DNA of 64,000 bases, from positions 1 to 64,000 of the forward strand of contig JAHCVB010000003.1 in NCBI GenBank assembly GCA_024648745.1, given 5' to 3'. Under the pieces are notes generated by a model that saw only the letters and a program-made list of their open reading frames with translations, made no database searches and was not told where the DNA came from. Below are positions 57,192 through 64,000 of this stretch, piece after piece (the first letter of the stretch is position 1; each line of letters begins with the position of its first letter). Position numbers and translations under genes: made by a program. This stretch comes from Sodalis sp. Psp. GTDB lineage: Bacteria > Pseudomonadota > Gammaproteobacteria > Enterobacterales > Enterobacteriaceae.

Positions 57192-58415
57192 ATGCCAGAA
57201 TCAGAGAGTAACCAGGGACGATGGCTACTGTTACAGGGAATAGCGGTAGTCTGGATGTTATGTGTCAGCCGAATTGGCTTTACCGCTGAACCTAACATCA
57301 TCGCGCTGAAAATCTGTCCTGCAGCCAGTTACACCCGTGTAACGCTGGAATCAAATGTGACTCTGAAATACCGCACCTTTTCTCTGAACAACCCGGACCG
57401 ATTAGTGCTAGATATTGAAGGACTGCGGCTTAATTCTTTGCTCAGCCAAATAGGTCAGAAGGTGCAGCCGGGAGACTCTTATATCCACCGAGTGCGTGTC
57501 GGGCAGTTTGACGGCCATACCGTGCGGCTAGTTTTGGAGTTGAAACAAAAAGTGACGCCACGCTTTTTGGCGCTGGCTCTTACTCATAGCTTTCACCGGC
57601 TGATGTTGGATCTTTATCCAACACAAAGTCGATCTTCAGTGAAGGATACGCCGCTGGTAAAAGATTATAAAACACATGCCCTGTTGCCGAAATCTCAGTC
57701 AGGAAAAGGAAAGTGCGACCGGCCAATTGTGGTGATGATCGATCCGGGACATGGCGGTGAGGATCCTGGTGCTGTTGGTAAATATAAGACCCGCGAGAAG
57801 GACATTGTCTTGCAGATTGCCTGCAGGCTGAGCGCGCTTATCAAACGCGAGCCGAATATGCGAGTCTATATGACTCGCCACGAGGATGTATTTATTCCGC
57901 TGAAAGTGCGAGTAGCCAAGACACGTAAGCAGCGAGCGGATCTGTTCGTTTCTATTCATGCTGATGCATTTACGAACCGCGGCGCCCAAGGTGCCTCAGT
58001 TTTCGCGCTTTCCACTCAAGGTGCTACTAGCGAGGCGGCTCGCTATCTTGCCCAGACGCAAAATGCTGTCGATGAGATTGGCGGCTTTAGTAAAAGCGGT
58101 GATCCTTACTTAGATCATACTGTTTTCGACTTGATGCAAACTGCCACTATCAGTGATAGCCTGAAATTCGGCAGGCATGTGTTGAATCATGTAAGAAAAA
58201 TCACTAACTTACATAAAAAAAACGTCGACCAAGCAGGTTTTGCAGTACTTAAGGCACCTGATATTCCGTCGATTCTGGTGGAGACGGCGTTTATCAGTAA
58301 TGTCCAGGAAGAACGGCGGCTACGTACCCCACGTTACCAGCAGCAGATAGCTGAAGCGATTCTGAAAGGAATAAAATCTTATTTAGTCGATAGTGGAGCG
58401 CCGGAGTGGCGTTAG
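57192..58415 (+). CDS. amiC: N-acetylmuramoyl-L-alanine amidase AmiC with degraded Tat signal
   Basis: AmiC is a periplasmic zinc amidase that splits septal peptidoglycan for daughter-cell separation. The product has 407 residues (E. coli 417). An N-terminal AMIN domain (about 35-135) is followed by an Amidase_3 domain. The zinc site is present: [13 protein letters not shown], the SIHADAF histidine and the catalytic glutamate in VETAFISN. Its E. coli counterpart is exported by Tat through SRRRLLQG. Here the same place reads GRWLLLQG, so the arginine pair is lost although the hydrophobic segment remains. AGGGTGA precedes the ATG. Confidence 0.95.
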   Translation: MPESESNQGRWLLLQGIAVVWMLCVSRIGFTAEPNIIALKICPAASYTRVTLESNVTLKYRTFSLNNPDRLVLDIEGLRLNSLLSQIGQKVQPGDSYIHRVRVGQFDGHTVRLVLELKQKVTPRFLALALTHSFHRLMLDLYPTQSRSSVKDTPLVKDYKTHALLPKSQSGKGKCDRPIVVMIDPGHGGEDPGAVGKYKTREKDIVLQIACRLSALIKREPNMRVYMTRHEDVFIPLKVRVAKTRKQRADLFVSIHADAFTNRGAQGASVFALSTQGATSEAARYLAQTQNAVDEIGGFSKSGDPYLDHTVFDLMQTATISDSLKFGRHVLNHVRKITNLHKKNVDQAGFAVLKAPDIPSILVETAFISNVQEERRLRTPRYQQQIAEAILKGIKSYLVDSGAPEWR

Positions 58416-61381
58416 TATTGCCTACCAGCCTGCCGTCTGGGCAGCAGCTAGCAGGTGTGTTTGAAGAATTTACTCCGTACCGTTTGCTGATATTCAGCTG
58501 CCTCACGATATCATAGTGTTTGGTTATTCCTCTTCAACTAGATTGTGATGTCGCCCACCAGCACTGTTCTTGCCGGAGAGGTCATCAGCTGTAACGAAAG
58601 CTGCCTTTCCATGTTCGCTGAGATACAAGAGGTGCGCTTGATCCTGCCTCTGGTGTGGATAGAGATATTAAGGGAGAAGAGGGTTAAGCGGCTGTCCAGC
58701 CAGACGAAACTTTGTTTAAATGACAGGAGAAAATTTGCAGATTCTACAACAGATTTAGATAGGAAAAGAAAGTGAGAAAGAAAAAGCAACTAGCACGTAG
58801 CTTGCGGATTAAAAATCTGTACGCTATTTTGTTGTGAAAACTTAGTAGTTTAGTGCACCTATCAGGGGTCAATTTTCAGCTACAGCGCTGTAGTGAGGAG
58901 ATCCATGGTCAAGGGAATATAGTGTGTTGGCCAATAATGTAATGACGCAAAGCGCAAAGGCTGACCGGCTAATATAATCGTTCAACGAAGTACTGGCAAG
59001 TTAGCGCAATGGCCATTAGTGATTTTATTGCTCATGATCTGTACCAGGCTCAGGCGGAACTGGAAATCGGACGTGCAACACTAACCTGAATTCATTGAAG
59101 TGGCGTGTTTGGCTTATTAGCATAATTTCGTCCTGCATTATTTTAGGCTTTATATCGTCTTCACTGACGGTATCTGTTTTTATCTGGTTATTTAGATACT
59201 GACTCCGATTAGTACCTCTCCCAAAAAATCTGCTGAAATTATGACTAATATATTAATAAAAATATTTATTTGATATTAATCCCTCTTTAATTCTGACTCA
59301 GAAAGGCAAGCTTTTTCCTTTCCATATTGCACTCATTGTCACGCAAGCTTGACTGGTTGCCGTCGAGAAATGTGTGTTGCTCTTGCCGGGGATTGATATC
59401 TGACCGCCGGGGCGGGTTTATAATATGTATACACCAACAAAGTCTTGGGTCGACAGAACAACATCGGATTGCAGAAGACTCATTCAACGCACTGCTCGTG
59501 GAACTAGTTTTGCTGGCGAAAGGGGCCAAATAATGTAGCAGCGCTTCGCGGTTGATACGCGGCGGTAGAGGATTTGTACTGACCCTAGTCTGGCTGACTG
59601 GTAATGGGGCAATTGGACTTTAGTAAATGTCTGACCAGTGTTTCTTCGACCACCGGTTTTTTGATGGCGCCCAATCAGCCAGTGGTTTAGGCTGATCGTC
59701 GATGCACTCGCTGTTAAAATTCCGTACTGGGATTCTCGGTCAGCTTGTCAAGTGCGTGCAGCGTCCTGGGCACTTCACTATCCCAGCACAGCGTGAAAAC
59801 CTAGCCTAGAGTCTCACGCACCATTGCACGCGATGGGAAGCTAATCTGATTAAATGTTTAGATATAGTTTTTTGAAGTTTTTGGATTCAATCATGTTTGC
59901 TGGTTGCATTGAAGGCAACTTCTCTTACTGCCACTTGCGGCAAGCTATCGTCATTCAGCCAAGATAGCTTGTACAGAAGAGTCCAGATATTGGGGCTGTT
60001 AAAGGAAAACAGCGATGCTTTCAGTCCTAGCGCGGTTAAGGGATCGTGATATTACCTGAAGCAGAGAGGGATCATACTGCTCGCGGTCAAGGTAGATTGC
60101 CCCTAGAGTCAGAAATTTTAAAGAATGATATTGTGTATAATGCCTCATGATGTTTACCTTTGAAATCTTACTGTTACAATAGCACTTAACTCCGTAGAGC
60201 TTATATTCTTCAGCTGGTGTGCTGTGATATATTTTTCTGACTTACAGGGAAGTTGGAAAGGCAGGCGTCCTATCGGACGCAGGAGAACCGAAATTGGTAT
60301 TTTGCTAATGTAAAAACAACGTAGTAGATATCTGGGTAAAAGCTCACTCCACTTTCTCATATCTATGTAAGATAGATATTACAGGTACTATTAACTATAT
60401 TTTTAAAGGTTAAATTTAATAAAGAGTTTAAGTAATCCTGTAAGATACGTGTAATACAACTGAATTATATTTTTTATAAAAAAGCAATTTTACTGAATTA
60501 GTAAAATGAGGCTATAAGTAAACCAAAATTACTCAGCATAAAAATAGCATTTAGTAGAAGAAGTTATTAAAGATATTTTCCCCGGAAATCCTAATCATTT
60601 CAAGGACACTCAAAACATCTCTAAGATTAGAGACATTATGAGCTGAATTAAGAGATATACCTGGCAGGGTATTGCAACGAACCTGGGTATAGTTTCTAAT
60701 TACCTCTATTTTACGATAACGTCAGTCAGTTCTTCATGAATGGAAAGCACACACGAAAAGTGTAAACGAATTTTATCAATATCGCTTATCAGGCTTGTTA
60801 TCTTTAACAGCTTGACAACCTTCCCCAGAGGCTGACGACCGTAAACATTAATGGCTCTGGTATAATGAAACATTTATACCATCCGCTCATTAGTAATATC
60901 ACTTATGTTAACTTCCGCCACCTGTTGTTTTTACTATTTACTGTGCTACGTACCTGACGGATTGAACTCGATCACTCCATCACTAATGAACTTCTGGTCA
61001 CTGATGCTTGTTGAGATAATAACATGGAACAACCTCCTTTCATATGTTAAAGACTTTCCCAGTATGCGAGGTCAGAATAGGATTTTTTTAACGCTGTCGT
61101 GGGAGTTAAACACTATGGCACAGATAGATACGTTGGTGATCTGAATCATCACCTATCACCGGTTTGCTGACCTGTTCAGATAATATCCTCTTACTTATAA
61201 GTTAGATACTCTTCTCAGGGCACTTTTCGATGAACTACTTCGGAAGTATGGTGGATGCCGCTTAACCGGAAGAAGAGTGAAGGCGCTCCTTGTTTCAGAG
61301 AGCTTATTAGAGCTTCTCGTTGTGTAACGGAGGCATTTAAATTTCTCGATTTCGAAACCGCTCTATTACGGATAGACAATT
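58416..61381. other. 3-kb gene desert between amiC and dapD
   Basis: There is no intact gene, tRNA, insertion sequence or long repeat. In E. coli mltA and a tRNA-Met cluster follow amiC, while other genes flank dapD on this side, so a rearrangement junction should lie within. I searched for MltA, DegP, YaeH and glnE-type fragments and found nothing I would defend. A plus-strand run near 60560 (EEVIKDIFPGNPNHFKD) is protein-like but unassigned. Confidence 0.55.
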
Positions 61382-62206
61382 TTAATCGATGGCACGCAAT
61401 AATTCATTGATGTCCACTTTACCACGGGTTTTAGCGTCAACTTTTTTCACTATCACTGCGCAGTAGAGGCTGTAGAGACCTGTTTTGGATGGCAAATTTC
61501 CGGATACCACAACCGAGCCCGCCGGCACGCGGCCGTAATGTATTTCGCCGGTTTCACGATCGTAAATCTTCGTGCTTTGGCCAATAAATACCCCCATGGA
61601 AATTACTGAGCCTTCCTCGACGATCACCCCTTCGACAATTTCAGATCGGGCGCCAATGAAACAATTATCCTCAATAATGGTTGGATTTGCTTGCAGAGGT
61701 TCGAGCACCCCACCGATACCGACGCCGCCAGACAGATGAACGTTTTTTCCAATTTGTGCACAGGAACCGACGGTAGTCCAAGTGTCCACCATTGTGCCCT
61801 CATCTACAAAGGCACCAATGTTAACATAAGAGGGCATTAACACAGTGTTGCGGGCAATATAAGTACCCTGGCGCACACTGGCTAGGGGAACGACACGGCA
61901 CCCTTCTCGCTGAAAGCGAGCGCTGTCCCAGCCGGAGAACTTCATCGGCACTTTATCGAAAAAGCGCATTCCTCCACCCTCTATTAATTGGTTATTGGAG
62001 ATGCGAAAAAAGAGCAGCACTGCTTTTTTCAGCCATTGGTGAGTGACCCATCTGCCGTTGATTTTTTCCGCTACACGTAATGCTCCACTATCTAAGGCGA
62101 CGATAACCTGACTAACTGCATCACAGGTGATATCGTCTACGTTATCTGGGGTGATTGCAGCGCATTGCTCAAAGGCAGTTTCAATAACTTGCTGTAATTT
62201 CTTCAT
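61382..62206 (-). CDS. dapD: tetrahydrodipicolinate N-succinyltransferase
   Basis: DapD succinylates tetrahydrodipicolinate in the lysine/meso-diaminopimelate pathway, so it serves peptidoglycan and lysine synthesis. The length of 274 residues equals E. coli. The left-handed beta-helix carries hexapeptide repeats: [28 protein letters not shown] and [21 protein letters not shown] regions, then [10 protein letters not shown]. The C-terminus [11 protein letters not shown] is conserved. The start ATG 62206 gives [14 protein letters not shown], as expected. Confidence 0.97.
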   Translation of the reverse strand: MKKLQQVIETAFEQCAAITPDNVDDITCDAVSQVIVALDSGALRVAEKINGRWVTHQWLKKAVLLFFRISNNQLIEGGGMRFFDKVPMKFSGWDSARFQREGCRVVPLASVRQGTYIARNTVLMPSYVNIGAFVDEGTMVDTWTTVGSCAQIGKNVHLSGGVGIGGVLEPLQANPTIIEDNCFIGARSEIVEGVIVEEGSVISMGVFIGQSTKIYDRETGEIHYGRVPAGSVVVSGNLPSKTGLYSLYCAVIVKKVDAKTRGKVDINELLRAID

Positions 62207-63356
62207 ATTTTTAGTCGACTTAAAGAAAACTCATTAATGACGCTACTCATATCATATTTTATCGTTTGAGTTAAGTGATTTTTAAGTACTATTGCGATGT
62301 GACGATCTCTACCTATCAGTGGCACAATCTAGAAAAAGTTGGCACACACAGATGACAGTAACCCTCAGGCTGCAGGATTTTCAGAAGTGTCTTAAACGGA
62401 CGATTTAGAGATAGCAAACTGCTGTAACCCAGTGCCATTAAAGGTTGGGTCATCGCTATGCCATTTCAGTTAGTAAAAATCTGCGCGTTGTGAATGCTTA
62501 AATTGTGGCATTCAAGTTTTCCGCTCACCGTGGAAAATAGACAAGTTAAGGCGGTCTTGATTGTGGAAAAATTTTTACTGTCGAAAATAGCCTATACCAA
62601 TCAGTACTAGCGCGGTTCACCGCAGCTGAGCACCAATCATATGATTGTGCATGCCAGACTAAGCTGATTAGGCGTGTAGTGCAGAGTAAATGCTGCAACG
62701 ATTGCAGATTTTCTGCAAATGATGTCCTGTTCATCGATTTCTTAGCGCCCAGAAACCTGTCAATGATTACACTGCACCTTACTACCCTTGATATCTGGGA
62801 AGGGTATAACTGCGGCGTGATTGCTTCTTGATAAAAACAAAACAAACAGCTCAATCAGCAAACTCTGTTTCTAACTATTCCACAGTGTTTCTTTGGTGGC
62901 GCAAATATTTGCTACCCGCCTGAAGTTTGGTAGATTAAACATCGTGATGTAGCTTCCTTTCTTCCAGGGTATTTTATGTGCTGCGTACGCCGTGACCATG
63001 ACACAGTTCAGATCTTACAGCACTGCCAGACCTATGTAGCACAAGTATGTCGATATCTGACAGCGCATGCAACTCTCTGCAGCTACATGCAGAGCAATAG
63101 GCATTCACTGATGCTCCCACCGATTATCCTGTAGCATAAAATGATTCGTCCAGCCAGTGGTGAAGTTCATCTAAGCGCTCTTTAATTAGAAAAAGAGATT
63201 CAATACGTCTTTGAAAGCTAAGTGATATGGAATGAGGGTTTAGTAGAAAGGCGAGTGCGGTAGTCCACATTGTACTGCGTGAGCGAGGACTGTCTGTGGA
63301 GTAACATTTAGCCACTCAGCGTACAGGAAAGCTGTACACTATTGTAGATCGAGTAT
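62207..63356 (-). pseudogene. glnD: glnD remnant (PII uridylyltransferase)
   Basis: glnD lies between dapD and map in E. coli. Here the minus-strand frame 63315-63124 contains LIKERLDELHHWLDESFYATG near its end. This matches an N-terminal GlnD segment ([20 protein letters not shown]) in spacing and key residues (I-K, D, W-L, F, G). A second weak resemblance to the ACT-domain part lies near 62590. The interval of 1,150 bp is less than half a glnD gene and has many stops, so the enzyme is lost. Confidence 0.65.
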
Positions 63357-64000
63357 TTAGGTCGGGTAATGGATCACTGCCGGCAAAGTATCATCGGTTC
63401 GTATCGTCATGATTTCACAGCCGTCTTCGGTGACCACGATAGTATGTTCGTACTGCGCAGATAGGCTGTGGTCCTTGGTCTTTACCGTCCAGCCATCCTT
63501 CATAGTACGAATGCGATAGTCGCCAGCGTTAACCATGGGTTCGATGGTTAACGCCATGCCAGGTTGTAGCACTACACCACCATCATTAGCGTCATAATGC
63601 AACACCTGTGGCTCTTCATGAAATGCCTCACCGATACCGTGGCCACAATATTCACGCACTACCGAAAAGTTTTCTGCCTCAACGAACTGCTGGATAGATT
63701 TTCCAAGGGTGCACAGGCGGACGCCCGGCCGGATCATGCAAATAGCCAGGTAAAGGCTCTCTCTGGTCACCCGACATAGACGCTCACTGAGAATGGTTGA
63801 CTTTCCAACAATGAACATTTTTGAGGTGTCTCCGTGAAAACCATCTTTGATCACCGTCACATCAATATTCAAAATGTCGCCGTCTTTGAGTTTCTTGTCG
63901 TCATTCGGTATGCCATGGCAAACTACTTCATTGACTGAAATACACACTGATTTGGGAAAACCGTGATAACCAAGAGAAGCGGAAATGGCATGCTGTTTTT
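63357..64000 (-). CDS. map: methionine aminopeptidase, partial at window edge
   Basis: Map removes the initiator methionine from nascent proteins. The reading frame runs off the right edge. The visible about 214 residues begin within QHAISASLGYHGFPKSV and end in TLPAVIHYPT. The metal ligands are present: two aspartates in LNIDVTVIKDGFHGD, the histidine in GHGIGEAFHEEPQ, and glutamates in TIEPMVN and SAQYEHTIVV. GHGIGEAF differs slightly from the usual GHGIGRGF. The 5' end and start lie outside the window. Confidence 0.96.
   Translation of the reverse strand, partial: KQHAISASLGYHGFPKSVCISVNEVVCHGIPNDDKKLKDGDILNIDVTVIKDGFHGDTSKMFIVGKSTILSERLCRVTRESLYLAICMIRPGVRLCTLGKSIQQFVEAENFSVVREYCGHGIGEAFHEEPQVLHYDANDGGVVLQPGMALTIEPMVNAGDYRIRTMKDGWTVKTKDHSLSAQYEHTIVVTEDGCEIMTIRTDDTLPAVIHYPT

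Overview
This window is chromosomal DNA from a gammaproteobacterium of the Enterobacterales in mid-course genome reduction. Every intact protein aligns by eye, from end to end, with its Escherichia coli/Serratia orthologue. Local gene order is enterobacterial (mioC-oriC-mnmG-atp; der-bamB-hisS-ispG-rodZ-rlmN-ndk; acpS-pdxJ-era-rnc-lepB-lepA-rpoE/nadB; recC-recB-recD-argA-amiC; dapD-glnD-map). About a third of the sequence is not covered by intact genes. Those gaps sit where dispensable neighbours lie in free-living relatives, and many still hold recognisable stop- and frameshift-ridden remnants. This is the pattern of a host-restricted insect symbiont of the Serratia symbiotica type. That assignment is inferred from memory of gene order and protein resemblance and was not checked against a database.

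Layout. Bases 1-1748 are unreadable decayed DNA, followed by a mioC pseudogene (1749-2144), a recognisable oriC (about 2277-2430) and mnmG. Then come remnants of rsmG and perhaps atpI, the full ATP synthase operon atpBEFHAGDC (5345-11854), and glmU-glmS (12199-15492). A rearrangement junction joins this oriC arm to a block on the minus strand: der, bamB, hisS, ispG, a truncated rodZ, rlmN, ndk, pepB and iscS (15940-27913), with remnants of pilW, iscR and trmJ. suhB is on the plus strand. A second minus-strand block holds glyA, tadA, acpS, pdxJ, era, rnc, lepB and lepA (31436-40503), with remnants of glnB and recO. The rpoE-rseA-rseB operon has decayed (40836-42917), beside an intact divergent nadB. 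Then tilS, the complete recC-recB-recD set, an argA remnant and amiC follow (45334-58415). A gene desert of about 3 kb precedes dapD, a glnD remnant and the 5'-truncated map at the right edge.

The survivors make a coherent minimal set: ATP synthesis, UDP-GlcNAc and peptidoglycan supply and trimming (GlmS, GlmU, DapD, AmiC, RodZ), and ribosome and RNA work (Der, Era, Rnc, LepA, SuhB, RlmN). They also cover tRNA modification and charging (MnmG, TilS, TadA, IscS, HisS), protein export and outer-membrane assembly (LepB, BamB, Map), cofactors (IspG, PdxJ, NadB, AcpS, GlyA) and recombination (RecBCD). The losses are mainly regulatory or accessory: sigma-E with its anti-sigma system, PII/GlnD nitrogen control, IscR and the whole isc assembly cluster, ArgA, RecO, PtrA, RsmG, TrmJ and PilW.

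I found no CRISPR array, transposase, prophage, tRNA or rRNA gene, defence island or new multigene system. The points of most interest are decay states inside retained genes. Era has an altered NKxD motif. SuhB has lost metal-ligand positions. IscS has lost the tail that contacts IscU, and the isc cluster is gone. AmiC has lost its twin-arginine motif. RodZ lacks its periplasmic half. RecB carries a new 18-bp triplet repeat. The origin still shows R1 and the unwinding element.
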